Part shown: in pieces, positions 55,654 to 64,000 of the stretch
How positions within the stretch are numbered: position 1 is the stretch's first letter
Layout: the number at the start of each line of letters is the position of its first letter
Source of the DNA: SAR202 cluster bacterium
GTDB lineage: Bacteria; Chloroflexota; Dehalococcoidia; Lucifugimonadales; Lucifugimonadaceae
Assembly: GCA_009392215.1 (NCBI GenBank)
Contig: VFGZ01000030.1
Span: forward strand, 24,038 to 88,037
Direction of reading: 5' to 3'
Length of the DNA stretch: 64,000 bases
The notes under the pieces: generated by a model
Seen by the model: the letters and a program-made list of their open reading frames with translations, nothing else
The model's database searches: none
Told to the model about the DNA's origin: nothing
Translations under genes and position numbers: made by a program

Positions 55654-56547
55654 TTAAATCAACTGAGCATGCTTCATTGCTGCTTTTATGATGTCCCGCT
55701 CTTCATTTGAAATCGAACGGTTGGGTAGCCGTGGTGCACCGCCGTCGTATCCAAGCAAATCTAGGGCAGCCTTGATGCCTGCTGCACCACGATCGAGAAT
55801 CTGGTGATCGGCTTCTACGATTCGACTGTGAATCGCTTGAGCGAATGCCAAATCGCCATTCATCACACTTGAAATAATCTGGTGACACTCTGCTGGAGCA
55901 ACATTTCCGAACATAAGACATGCACCATTCGCTCCAATGGCACTCATCGCTAGTAGGAGAAGTCCGTTTCCAAGCCAGAACGGCTTCTTTGTAGTGACGA
56001 AGTTACGTACACGAGCTTCGAATCGAACATTACCCGACGCGATGTATCCATATACATTGTCTATATCGACAAGCTCACCGATGACTTCAGCTTTTTCTCC
56101 GATCGGAGCATCTCCACCAGCGAATGTGCCAGGCGCCATTTGATGAATGATGACGACGGGTACGGGGACTCGTGGCACAACTTGCTCGAAGTAACTTGTA
56201 ACGAAGTTGGTTAAGCGAGGGATTCGTATACGGATCATCTCCGCTCCGGAGTCGACTAAAGCTTCTGCGGTGCGTACAGAATCGGAAACCGATGAACTAT
56301 CGACTCCTCCTATGATGAACTTTTGACCGTTTCGGGCGTTGTTGACGGTGCGAACGATGTCAAGTCGTTCGGTTTCAGACAGAAATTGTTCTTCACCGTT
56401 TTCGGAATTTAAGACAAAGCCCGATAGCGGTGTTTTCAACCATTTTTCGACGTTGCGTTCGATAGCTGCATGATCGATCGAATCGTCTGCTTTGAATGGT
56501 GTTGGGCTCGGGGCAACGATGATGGGATTAGAAGTTGGTATAGGCAT
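55654..56547 (-). CDS. DapA/NAL-family (dihydrodipicolinate synthase-like) protein lacking the Schiff-base Lys
   Basis: A 297-residue TIM-barrel protein of the DHDPS/N-acetylneuraminate lyase family. APSPTPFKADDSID, SENGEEQFLSETER and IIGGVDSSSVSD keep the family layout. The two catalytic markers are altered: the Tyr133-type position is His135 (VVIIHQ), and the Lys161-type position is Ile169 in GYIASGN. Without Lys it cannot form the usual enzyme-pyruvate imine, so the role must differ or the gene is decaying. The frame is complete with a good AAGGAAA ribosome site before ATG 56547. It lies beside the enolase-superfamily gene B on the same strand. Confidence 0.82.
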   Translation of the reverse strand: MPIPTSNPIIVAPSPTPFKADDSIDHAAIERNVEKWLKTPLSGFVLNSENGEEQFLSETERLDIVRTVNNARNGQKFIIGGVDSSSVSDSVRTAEALVDSGAEMIRIRIPRLTNFVTSYFEQVVPRVPVPVVIIHQMAPGTFAGGDAPIGEKAEVIGELVDIDNVYGYIASGNVRFEARVRNFVTTKKPFWLGNGLLLLAMSAIGANGACLMFGNVAPAECHQIISSVMNGDLAFAQAIHSRIVEADHQILDRGAAGIKAALDLLGYDGGAPRLPNRSISNEERDIIKAAMKHAQLI

Positions 56548-56727
56548 GATGTTTTCCTTGGAGTAATGGATAAATGAAAAAGTATTGGGTGTCAGTATGT
56601 TTTAAATAATTCACGAGCTTGGTGTTTAGTTCAAAAAATACCGCATGGCTACTCTGTTGTTTTATAACGGGGAGAACTTCATTCAACCAAGATCGCTTAT
56701 AAATTGGTTGCAAGCCCAACGTTTCTT

Positions 56728-57870
56728 TTATTGGTCGATTACCGAACCGTCGGCGTGGAGACGTGTGACAACTTCTCGTGGTGTTTCAGGGCACTTTTCT
56801 ATGGCATCTGGTTTTAGTTCGAGTCCAATTCCTGGTGCATCAGATATTGTCAGGTAGCCATTACCGTCATGCTGTGCCATCCCTGTCACCATATCGTTTT
56901 TTGGCGCAACATCTTCTCCGATAGGGTATTCCTGAAGTGCGAAGTTGGGAGCTGTAGCCGCGATCTGTAAGCACGCTGCTGTGGATACTGGAGAAAGAGG
57001 ATTATGTGGAACAACGCCTACGTGTCGTGCTTCAGCGAGCGCGGAGATTTTCCGTGCTCCAGAGATACCACCAACCAGACAGACATCGGGGCGAACGTAT
57101 TGTACGGCGTTGCGAGATAATGCCATCTCGAATTCCCATATTGATGAGAATCGTTCTCCGGTCGCGATCGGGATGTTAATTTTGTCCGCCACATACGCCA
57201 TTTCGTCGAAGTTATCTGGCGTAACGGGATCTTCAAAGAAATAGGGATGGAATTCTTCAATCCCAAGGCCTAGTTGCACCGCCTCAGTAGGAGTCATGCG
57301 ACGGTGGATTTCTATGCATAGATCCACACCAGTGCCGACTGCTTCTCTATAACCTCGGACAGTATCGATTGCATCACCGATCTTGTCAGCATGTGTTTTG
57401 AAGTAAGGCACATCGAGTTTTTCATCTAAGAATGGGGTTAAGTGGCCGACTGCTGTGAATCCCTGTTTTTTTGCGTTGACGATTCCTTCAGTCAGAACCT
57501 GTGTTGTGTCACCAAACACGTGATAGTAGACACGTGCCTTGTCTCGAACTTTGCCACCTAAAAGCTGATGGACTGGGGTGTCGAAATGTTTACCCATGAT
57601 GTCCCAAAGTGCAATATCGATGGCACTTAGTGCTCCCATTATCGCTGCACCTCTGAAGTGTGAGAATCGGTACATATATTGCCAATGATGTTCTATACGG
57701 AGTGGATCCTGACCAACTAGGTAACGCCCGTATTTCTCAATGGCTGATTTCGACGCTTCGAGGTAACCCCATGCTCCCGATTCACCTAACCCGCTGATGC
57801 CTGAATCGGTGTCGATTTTTACCAACAGATAGCGATCCAACATCAATGGTGTAACTTTTGTAATTTTCAT
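56728..57870 (-). CDS. enolase-superfamily enzyme B (mannonate/galactonate dehydratase-like)
   Basis: A 380-residue member of the mandelate racemase group. Metal-ligand strands appear at CIEIHRRMTP, FFEDPVTPD and IATGERFSS. RPDVCLVGG and the catalytic-type His in VPHNPLSP are present. The second-strand Lys motif seen in gene A is replaced by TAVGHLTPF, as in ManD-like members, which use a different acid/base set. Dehydration of an aldonic acid is the likely reaction. It begins at ATG 57870 and precedes the DapA-like gene. Confidence 0.86.
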   Translation of the reverse strand: MKITKVTPLMLDRYLLVKIDTDSGISGLGESGAWGYLEASKSAIEKYGRYLVGQDPLRIEHHWQYMYRFSHFRGAAIMGALSAIDIALWDIMGKHFDTPVHQLLGGKVRDKARVYYHVFGDTTQVLTEGIVNAKKQGFTAVGHLTPFLDEKLDVPYFKTHADKIGDAIDTVRGYREAVGTGVDLCIEIHRRMTPTEAVQLGLGIEEFHPYFFEDPVTPDNFDEMAYVADKINIPIATGERFSSIWEFEMALSRNAVQYVRPDVCLVGGISGARKISALAEARHVGVVPHNPLSPVSTAACLQIAATAPNFALQEYPIGEDVAPKNDMVTGMAQHDGNGYLTISDAPGIGLELKPDAIEKCPETPREVVTRLHADGSVIDQ

Positions 57871-58031
57871 AGTGTTAAACCAGCTTATTATTCAGTCCCG
57901 TTCTTATTTAGTGGCTACTGCCATATAGCAGATGATTGACAGGAGCGGCTCGATAGTAACCTCTTGAAATTGTTTTCGCTATGGAGATTGTTGATGGTAT
58001 AGATATCGAGTCATTTGCTGAATGATGTTTA

Positions 58032-59255
58032 CTAAGCTCGCCTAAGTTCTTTCGAAAATATTAAAGCTAGGCCGGCTACCGGCGTTCCAAATGCAGCGCT
58101 GATTATCAATGCTTGTTCATTACCTAGCCATTCAGCTACAGCACCTCCGAACAGCCATCCCAACGGGAATGTGTTGATAGCGATCACATAAAGACTCATC
58201 ACGCGACCTCGCATTTTTTTGATTGAGGCTTGCTGGAACATGGTCAGCACCGCGGTTACCCACGGCATGCATATCAAACCCATGCAAAACAAGGATCCCA
58301 TGCTCACTGGGATGGAACGTGAAAAACCGAACACAATCATTCCGATGTCCCAAACAACGCCCATCGCCAGCATCACGTAGGCGTGTCGGTGGTGTATTCC
58401 GTAGACAGATACAATAATCGCACCAATTAGCATTCCAGCACCCAATACGCCGCCCATCAATCCGAACCCAGTTGGCCCGATTTTCAGGATGTCGACAGCG
58501 TATACAGGCATCAAAGCGAAGACTGCACTGCCGAATAAGTTTTGAGCGATTACTAGTAGTGTTAGCCATAGAAGCGGCGGAGTGTTTCGAGCGTATTGAA
58601 GCCCTTCACCCATTTGTGCGAAGAGTGAGAGTTGGGATGATTCGGTTAAATTTTCGATATGGCGTGGTTCTTGTACTCGGATTAACAAAACCAGACCGAA
58701 AAAATTCCCGACGACGATGAGCCAGAATACAATATCTGCTCCAGATACTGCGATTATGAATCCTACGATCATGGGACCGAGCATTTCTCCGGTCGTATAG
58801 GCAACTGAGAGAATGCCGTTGGCGTTAGAGAGTCGATCCGAGTGAACGATGTCAGCTACGAGAGCAAAGAACGCTGGCCCGTACAGTGCTCCCCCGATGG
58901 CTCCTATTAGCGAAATTGCGATCATATGCCATGCTAATAGCAACTCGTTGGCAATCATAATTGCGGTAACGGTTGAAGTCAGTGCGAATAACCAGAGTGA
59001 ACCTACCATTAGATTTTTGCGACCGAAGCGGTCGGAAATCACGCCACCTAATAGAGCGAAAAATAAAAATGGTATTGCTCGGGCACCGGCCACAAGCCCG
59101 ACCCATAGTTGTGATTGTGTGATCTCGAAAATAACCCATGAATTAGCTGAGCCTCGCATGAAAATTGACAAGTCAAACAAGGCTTGGCTGATCACGAGTG
59201 TACGGAATTGAGCGTCGGATAGAACCTCTGCTGTTTTTGGACTGATTTTTAACAA
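58032..59255 (-). CDS. MFS transporter (first of three)
   Basis: A 407-residue major facilitator protein with about 12 hydrophobic helices. GGVISDRFGRKNLMVG is the loop 2-3 signature, and FAQMGEGLQYARNTPPLLW marks the central loop. MRGRVMSLYVIA is a motif shared with the two other MFS proteins here. This group resembles EntS-like exporters. It starts with TTG 59255, directly after the HAD gene stop. Substrate unknown; export of metabolites or uptake of sugar acids are both possible. Confidence 0.88.
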   Translation of the reverse strand: MLKISPKTAEVLSDAQFRTLVISQALFDLSIFMRGSANSWVIFEITQSQLWVGLVAGARAIPFLFFALLGGVISDRFGRKNLMVGSLWLFALTSTVTAIMIANELLLAWHMIAISLIGAIGGALYGPAFFALVADIVHSDRLSNANGILSVAYTTGEMLGPMIVGFIIAVSGADIVFWLIVVGNFFGLVLLIRVQEPRHIENLTESSQLSLFAQMGEGLQYARNTPPLLWLTLLVIAQNLFGSAVFALMPVYAVDILKIGPTGFGLMGGVLGAGMLIGAIIVSVYGIHHRHAYVMLAMGVVWDIGMIVFGFSRSIPVSMGSLFCMGLICMPWVTAVLTMFQQASIKKMRGRVMSLYVIAINTFPLGWLFGGAVAEWLGNEQALIISAAFGTPVAGLALIFSKELRRA

Positions 59256-60098
59256 TTATGAAAGGGCGATGACAAGCCGTTCAAGGACAATTGCAACTCC
59301 GTTATTGTCGTTCGAGGCTGTATGGTATTTGGCGATGTTTTTTATTTGGGTGATTGCGTTTTCCACGGCAACGGACCAACCAGAGTAGCGGATAAGGTCT
59401 ATATCAACGAAATCATCGCCGAAGGAAAGTGTGTCTGCAAGAGAAATTGTTGCGCTTTTGAGTAAACATGCCGCCGCGTTGGATTTACCTGCCTCTACTG
59501 GTACTACGTTTAGAAACATTTCGTTCGCTGAGCGGAAAACAATAGTTCTATCCGATAGTTTCTGATCTAACTTAATTGCTAGTGGTTCTAAGTTTTGGTT
59601 TATGCCGTTGATAGAGATTTTCGCGGGTCCTATTTTCAATGCTGTCTCAAGAGAAATTACTTTTGGAGAGGTCTTTTGGTCGAAAGCCCATAATTTTTGG
59701 ATGAAATTTTCATTATTCACCGCAAATTGAGTGCCATCGACCTCTAATGTTCTCTGAGCCCAAGGGGCGTGTTTTTCTATGAGATTCCAACATCTTCGGG
59801 CATCATCCAGATCGAGGTTTCTTTTGAAAGTCCCACCAAGGCCGGCTCTGCCGCATGCAATTGTTCCGTTCATTTGTACAAGTGAAGATATTTCGAGGAT
59901 GTCAACACCAACTAATGTCGGTAAAACGCGTTCTGGCCGTGAAGTCGCGATGATGATTGGGATACCTAACCCGTGAATCGCATTCAGTGCGGCACGAGTA
60001 CGATCATCCAATTGACTGTTCGAGTTCAATGTTGTTTCGTCTAAGTCAAGAACGATCGCTTTTGGGGTACCGGTTGAAAAATCAGGTAAATTCAGCAA
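59256..60098 (-). CDS. HAD-family hydrolase (Cof type)
   Basis: A 280-residue haloacid-dehalogenase-fold phosphatase of the Cof/YidA class. Motif I is IVLDLDETTLNS, motif II is IIATSRPE, and the C-terminal metal motif is SFGDDFVDIDLI. The large cap domain lies between about residues 85 and 190. Such enzymes hydrolyse sugar phosphates and other small phosphoesters. The gene lies between two MFS genes, with its stop touching the first MFS start. Confidence 0.87.
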   Translation of the reverse strand: MLNLPDFSTGTPKAIVLDLDETTLNSNSQLDDRTRAALNAIHGLGIPIIIATSRPERVLPTLVGVDILEISSLVQMNGTIACGRAGLGGTFKRNLDLDDARRCWNLIEKHAPWAQRTLEVDGTQFAVNNENFIQKLWAFDQKTSPKVISLETALKIGPAKISINGINQNLEPLAIKLDQKLSDRTIVFRSANEMFLNVVPVEAGKSNAAACLLKSATISLADTLSFGDDFVDIDLIRYSGWSVAVENAITQIKNIAKYHTASNDNNGVAIVLERLVIALS

Positions 60099-60126
60099 TA
60101 GTCCTCCTAATTATCGGGAATTTTGA

Positions 60127-61401
60127 TTATTCAGTTCTAAATAGGGCGGGCCACTTAATCATCGCGATTAATGTCGCTGTTAGTCCAAATCCACCGAGTA
60201 TCCCGATCATTGTTGCAGGCCCTGCTTCTTGTGATACCCAACCTCCGAATAACAATCCTAGAGATAATCCATATATGCCGAGGGATCGGATTCCCATAAC
60301 ACGCCCACGTGTTTTTGGTGGTGTAGTCCGTAGTAGTGCGACCACCATAGCTACAAAGGTTATGCCTCCGCTAAATCCCCAAAGAAGCAGTAGTGCTGTA
60401 AATAACCACAATGGTGGTGTCGTAGCTAATAGCAGCATTAGGGCATGCCATGTGATTGAGCCAAGAATCATGATTCGGCCAGGATGGATCACGCTTTGTT
60501 TGATGCCCAGTAATGTGGCTCCAGACAAAGCTCCAGCAGAAGCTATTGCGGCGAGAAACCCAATTCCGGTTCCGTTTTGATCATACAGATCACTACCGAT
60601 AACGGCCATCAAGCCATTCACAAGTGGGAATGCCGTGAATTCGATAAGAAATGAGAAGAAGATTAGTCCTGGTAGCAGGGGGTTTTGTTTTATGTAATTT
60701 AGCCCTTCTCTGAGTCCGCTCCAGATGCTCGTAGTTTCGGTTTCCTCCCTCACAGGCCTTGAATCGATTTTGATAGCAGTGATCGTCGCTAGTAGATAAA
60801 GCACCGTTATGGTGATGTATGCCCAGTCGAGTCCTAGTAGTTCAAGTACGGTACCGCCTGCAATAGATCCAACTACTCGAGCGCCGTCTAATGTTGATCT
60901 GGAGAGTCCTATGGCTCCATGCAGTGCATAGGAAGGCACGGCGTCGGCGGTCAATGTCTGGATCAGTATGAGATCAAGCATACGTACCATACTTCCGGCA
61001 GTAACGATTGCGTATGCGTGCCATAACTCGAGTGCATCAGTGATTATTAATGTCGTCAGGGATATAGCTAGCAAGACGCTAAAGGCTCTTACTCCAACTT
61101 GCAGTAACTTGCGGTTGAAGCGATCCACTATCAGCCCATAAATAGGGCCGAAAAGAGTGCCAGCGAATTTTGCAGCGCCTATTAGCCCGACCAATAGTGG
61201 AGAGTTAGTGTCACGCAGAATAAATATTGCGAGCACTATTATTTCCATTTCCATAGCCCACAAGCTGAGGGCTTCAGTTGGCCAAACGAATTTATAGTCA
61301 CCATGCCTCAGAACTTGAAATGGGTTGAGGCTGATCCTTGTGACTGTCTTAGCAGCTGTGCCATCCTCATGGAGGTTGGTATTTGGTTGCAAATCGGACA
61401 T
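60127..61401 (-). CDS. MFS transporter (second of three)
   Basis: A 424-residue MFS protein with 12 predicted helices. YGLIVDRFNRKLLQVG is the loop 2-3 signature, and TRGRVMGIRSLG is the shared late motif. It differs from the first copy by an N-terminal polar tail of about 30 residues. It is encoded just upstream of the HAD gene, 28 bases away. It starts at ATG 61401. Same EntS-like class; substrate unknown. Confidence 0.87.
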   Translation of the reverse strand: MSDLQPNTNLHEDGTAAKTVTRISLNPFQVLRHGDYKFVWPTEALSLWAMEMEIIVLAIFILRDTNSPLLVGLIGAAKFAGTLFGPIYGLIVDRFNRKLLQVGVRAFSVLLAISLTTLIITDALELWHAYAIVTAGSMVRMLDLILIQTLTADAVPSYALHGAIGLSRSTLDGARVVGSIAGGTVLELLGLDWAYITITVLYLLATITAIKIDSRPVREETETTSIWSGLREGLNYIKQNPLLPGLIFFSFLIEFTAFPLVNGLMAVIGSDLYDQNGTGIGFLAAIASAGALSGATLLGIKQSVIHPGRIMILGSITWHALMLLLATTPPLWLFTALLLLWGFSGGITFVAMVVALLRTTPPKTRGRVMGIRSLGIYGLSLGLLFGGWVSQEAGPATMIGILGGFGLTATLIAMIKWPALFRTE

Positions 61402-61444
61402 AGGGTTTATTTGCCGTCAGAACGTATTGTTTACTGATTTCAAA

Positions 61445-62770
61445 TTAAGGTGCGTTTCTTAGTTCCGGAGTCATGATTATTGCTGAGCCTGCCACAATAA
61501 GCCCACCTATGACTCCGATAAACATTGTTGTATGGATACCCCATGCTTCAATTCCTGCGCCTCCGATAACCCATCCCAGTTGATGGGTCAGAACGACCAT
61601 GAAATAAAGACTCAGCACACGGCCGCGCATTTTTTCTGACGACGAAATTTGTAGCAATACAGGTACAGAGACCATCCATGCTGAAAATGCCAAACCTAGC
61701 AAAATCATCGCCAATCCTGAAATGATCGTATTTGGCGCCATAGCAAATAACGAAACCGCGCCGTTAAACATTAGTAATCCAAATATTAGTAGATGTCCCT
61801 TGCGTATATGCTTGCTCAAGATAAACAGTGCCAGCGATCCGATCAATGCGCCCACACCGTTCAAGCCGAGTATGATTCCGTACTCAACCTCACCCAATCC
61901 CAGGACCTCTCGTACTTTGACCGGTATCGCAGGTTGGTACATTCCCATGAATAATGCTCCGGCACCAACGATTAGCAGAGCCCTGATTATGGGGGTTTGA
62001 GCGGCATACTCAATGCCTTCTTTTATATCTGCGAAAATGTTTCTGCCACTTGGTACCGGAGTATGGCGGGTTTTGATAGCCAAGATCATGATCGCTGACA
62101 ACATGTACAACCCGCTAAGAACAAAAAAAGCAATGTCGTATCCGAGCAGTAATAGAGCTCCGCCGATACTTGGCCCGGCTATTGTGGCGGTCATCGATAT
62201 TCCGGTATTGAGGCTTGTCGCGGATATTAGGCGTTCTCGTCCGACCACGTCTAAAGCGAACGCCTGACTTGTTGGGTTATGTAAGGCGAACATGGCGCCA
62301 GTCATGAGCGATATTGGTATCAAATGCCACCACTGGAACACGTTCGTTGTCAGGAGCACTGCTGTAAGCAATGCCATAGAAGCAATAACCAATTTGGTTC
62401 GCCACAGCAATTGCCATCGTTCAGTTCTATCAGCCAAGGCACCGCCTAATAACGATATTGAGATAATCGCAATGCCCGGCATTGCGTTGATCAGACCCAT
62501 CAAAGTCGCTGAGTCGGTCTTATCCAAGACAATCCATGCTTGAGCCATGGTTCTTACTTGGTAGCCGGCAAAAGTAGCCAGATTGGATAATACCAATAGT
62601 CTGTAGTCGCGTATGGACAGGATGTTAAATGGGCTGCTTGCGCTTAGTTGGTTTTTTTTGTTCGCGTTTGCGCTAACGTTTGCGCTAAATGATTTTGATG
62701 TACTGTCAGAATTTGCGGACAGAGGGGCTTTTTTCATTGGAGGGTAACTTGTTGCATTTGATCCCTGCAC
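61445..62770 (-). CDS. MFS transporter (third of three)
   Basis: A 441-residue MFS protein. A low-complexity N-terminal region of about 45 residues (SANSDSTSKSFSANVSANANKK) precedes RDYRLLVLSNLATFAGYQ. GGALADRTERWQLLWR is the loop signature, and MRGRVLSLYFMV is the shared late motif. The tail contains a 12-base tandem repeat. A second start at residue 12 (base 62737) would shorten it slightly. It lies next to the third enolase-superfamily gene on the same strand. Confidence 0.86.
   Translation of the reverse strand: MQGSNATSYPPMKKAPLSANSDSTSKSFSANVSANANKKNQLSASSPFNILSIRDYRLLVLSNLATFAGYQVRTMAQAWIVLDKTDSATLMGLINAMPGIAIISISLLGGALADRTERWQLLWRTKLVIASMALLTAVLLTTNVFQWWHLIPISLMTGAMFALHNPTSQAFALDVVGRERLISATSLNTGISMTATIAGPSIGGALLLLGYDIAFFVLSGLYMLSAIMILAIKTRHTPVPSGRNIFADIKEGIEYAAQTPIIRALLIVGAGALFMGMYQPAIPVKVREVLGLGEVEYGIILGLNGVGALIGSLALFILSKHIRKGHLLIFGLLMFNGAVSLFAMAPNTIISGLAMILLGLAFSAWMVSVPVLLQISSSEKMRGRVLSLYFMVVLTHQLGWVIGGAGIEAWGIHTTMFIGVIGGLIVAGSAIIMTPELRNAP
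62665..62688. repeat. two exact 12-bp tandem copies in the third MFS gene
   Basis: CGTTTGCGCTAA occurs twice in a row, encoding repeated Ser-Ala-Asn in the N-terminal tail of the third MFS protein. An 8-T run lies just before it (62652-62659). Such short repeats are prone to slippage; phase variation is possible but not shown. Confidence 0.7.
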
Positions 62771-62839
62771 GCGATTCCGTTGCTAGTTAAATTCCATTTC
62801 GATCATGAGGTACATGGTCTAGTCAGCAAGAGTAGCCAG

Positions 62840-64000
62840 CTATTTTCTCACAATAAATGGTTCGATAAGGGCTTCATTTATCTCCACTCCTATTCCAGGC
62901 CTATCAGGTAACTCGAATCCCCCATCTGCATATTTCCATGCAGTGTCTGAAGCCTTATCCAGCCTATCTGATAGTCCTCCCTGAAATTCTTGTAAATATT
63001 CCGGTGACGCGACTGACGCACATTGCAGAGTCGCTGCCTGAAACACGGACACACCGCTTCCCATGTGTGGTGTGGTAGGAATGCCACATTTTGCCGCAAT
63101 TCGCATTTGAATCATGTAGTCACTGAATCCCGTTCGACCTATATCTGGCTGATAAACATCTAAAGCCCTCGGTTCTTGCACCCAGGCCTCCATTTGATAA
63201 CGAGATCTGAAGTGTTCTCCTAGTGCTATTTTTGCACCCGGCTTCTTCACCAGGGCTTGGTGACCAGCTAAATCTTCGGGTTGTAGTGGACATTCAAAAA
63301 AGCGTACGTTTCTTTTGCCAAACTCTCTTTTACCCTGTTCCGCTGATTCCGGTGAGCACATCCATAAAGTGTCTACCATCCATTGCTCGAGATCATGCGC
63401 TCCTTCCATCAGGGCATCTAGCTCGGCGATGCCTTTTTCAAGGTCGCCTGTCAAGAAAATCTTTGCACCCTTTAGTCCTGTGTCTATCCATGAGTTAACA
63501 TGTTCCGATCGTTCTTCTAGTGTCGATCGGCGTATCCCCGATAAGTAAACATCGAATCTAGGTCTTGGTTTAGGTGCAAGCAGTGCGGCCACAGGTGATT
63601 GCTCCCGTTTGCCAATAGCGTCCCAGACGGCGATATCGATCGCTGCCAGCGCGTCTAACCAATAGCCGGAGGAATAACCCCGACCCCGTTGTGCGTTGTA
63701 TTGGAAATTCCACAAGGCCGCGGGGGAGTCATATTCTTCACCGGTGATCATTTGTGCCAAAAGATCATTAATGATCATGCATACGATCTCTGGACCTATA
63801 CCCGAGTTTGCTTCGCCCCAACCGACAGTTCCATCGGATAGTGTGATCTTGACCAGCGGAGTCTCGATATAGCGGGCATAGACAGTTTGCCATCCTTGCT
63901 TGAATTCAAATCGATCTGTTTGTCTATCGCCTTCGTTCGAACGGTATGACTCCCAGTATGAATCGGTGTTTTTGAAAGCTAAATGAATAGATTCGACTGA
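62840..64000 (-). CDS. enolase-superfamily enzyme C (mandelate racemase type), 5' end cut by window
   Basis: A third enolase-superfamily protein. The frame is open to base 64000, giving at least 386 residues with the N-terminal cap (SDGTVGWGEANSGIG, start missing); the ATG at 63778 is internal. The barrel shows LKGAKIFLTG, WMVDTLWM with the first metal Asp, FFECPLQPED, ALGEHFRSR, YQPDIGRTGFS and TPHMGSG with the catalytic His. It is divergent from A and B, with GEH instead of GER at the third ligand. Substrate unknown. It faces into the MFS cluster on the same strand. Confidence 0.86.
   Translation of the reverse strand, partial: SVESIHLAFKNTDSYWESYRSNEGDRQTDRFEFKQGWQTVYARYIETPLVKITLSDGTVGWGEANSGIGPEIVCMIINDLLAQMITGEEYDSPAALWNFQYNAQRGRGYSSGYWLDALAAIDIAVWDAIGKREQSPVAALLAPKPRPRFDVYLSGIRRSTLEERSEHVNSWIDTGLKGAKIFLTGDLEKGIAELDALMEGAHDLEQWMVDTLWMCSPESAEQGKREFGKRNVRFFECPLQPEDLAGHQALVKKPGAKIALGEHFRSRYQMEAWVQEPRALDVYQPDIGRTGFSDYMIQMRIAAKCGIPTTPHMGSGVSVFQAATLQCASVASPEYLQEFQGGLSDRLDKASDTAWKYADGGFELPDRPGIGVEINEALIEPFIVRK

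Overview
The window looks like a chromosomal segment of a marine, low-to-mid GC Chloroflexota bacterium of the SAR202 type. That placement is inferred from gene content: several enolase-superfamily (mandelate racemase/muconate lactonizing) paralogues, old yellow enzyme, hydantoinase A/B, paired hydroxypyruvate-isomerase-like genes, many short-chain dehydrogenases and related MFS exporters, next to a Gram-positive-like sortase. I see no rRNA, no CRISPR array, no insertion sequence or transposase, and one tRNA. Genes are dense on both strands, and GTG/TTG starts are common.

Layout. 1-4.6 kb (+): the end of an SDR gene, two tandem Hyi-like isomerases, pgpA and an M81/MlrC-like metallopeptidase. 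4.6-14.7 kb (-): hyuB-hyuA, a D-threonine-aldolase-like PLP enzyme, two alpha/beta hydrolases, sucD-sucC and a UxuA-like mannonate dehydratase, then tRNA-Ser(UGA). 15-31.5 kb is mostly housekeeping: polA, arsM-like, a kinase-like phosphotransferase, rsmD-coaD-coiled-coil protein, lysS, serS, an old yellow enzyme, a secreted metallopeptidase-like lipoprotein, pth and ligA. 31.7-49.5 kb: a DUF1015 protein, a redoxin broken by an in-frame UGA, a class V aminotransferase, tyrS, ribF, aromatic genes (DAHP synthase, aroH, trpA), CPBP protease, metallo-beta-lactamase-fold hydrolase, ftsH, infC-rpmI-rplT, ctaB-ctaA and a sortase. 49.7-64 kb: tsaD, then an accessory catabolic island with an HpaI-type aldolase, three enolase-superfamily enzymes, a metallophosphoesterase-SDR pair, a DapA-like protein, a HAD phosphatase and three MFS transporters.

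How the parts fit. The accessory genes suggest uptake and breakdown of sugar acids and other oxidised organic compounds: dehydration (enolase superfamily, UxuA), isomerisation (Hyi-like), retro-aldol cleavage (HpaI-like, D-threonine-aldolase-like), amide/lactam hydrolysis (HyuA/HyuB, M81) and entry into the TCA cycle (SucCD).

The most notable signal is at 33023-33613 (-). Two same-frame reading frames join across a single UGA into one AhpC/TSA-like redoxin. The UGA stands where the first catalytic Cys of a CxxC site is expected, and a 6-bp hairpin with a G-first loop follows at SECIS-like distance. I read this as a selenocysteine protein. Its start codon lies inside a perfect 27-bp inverted repeat. 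Other notable points are probable non-AUG/GUG/UUG starts (AUU for the old yellow enzyme, AUA for infC) and two family members that lack their catalytic residues (the first SDR and the DapA-like protein).
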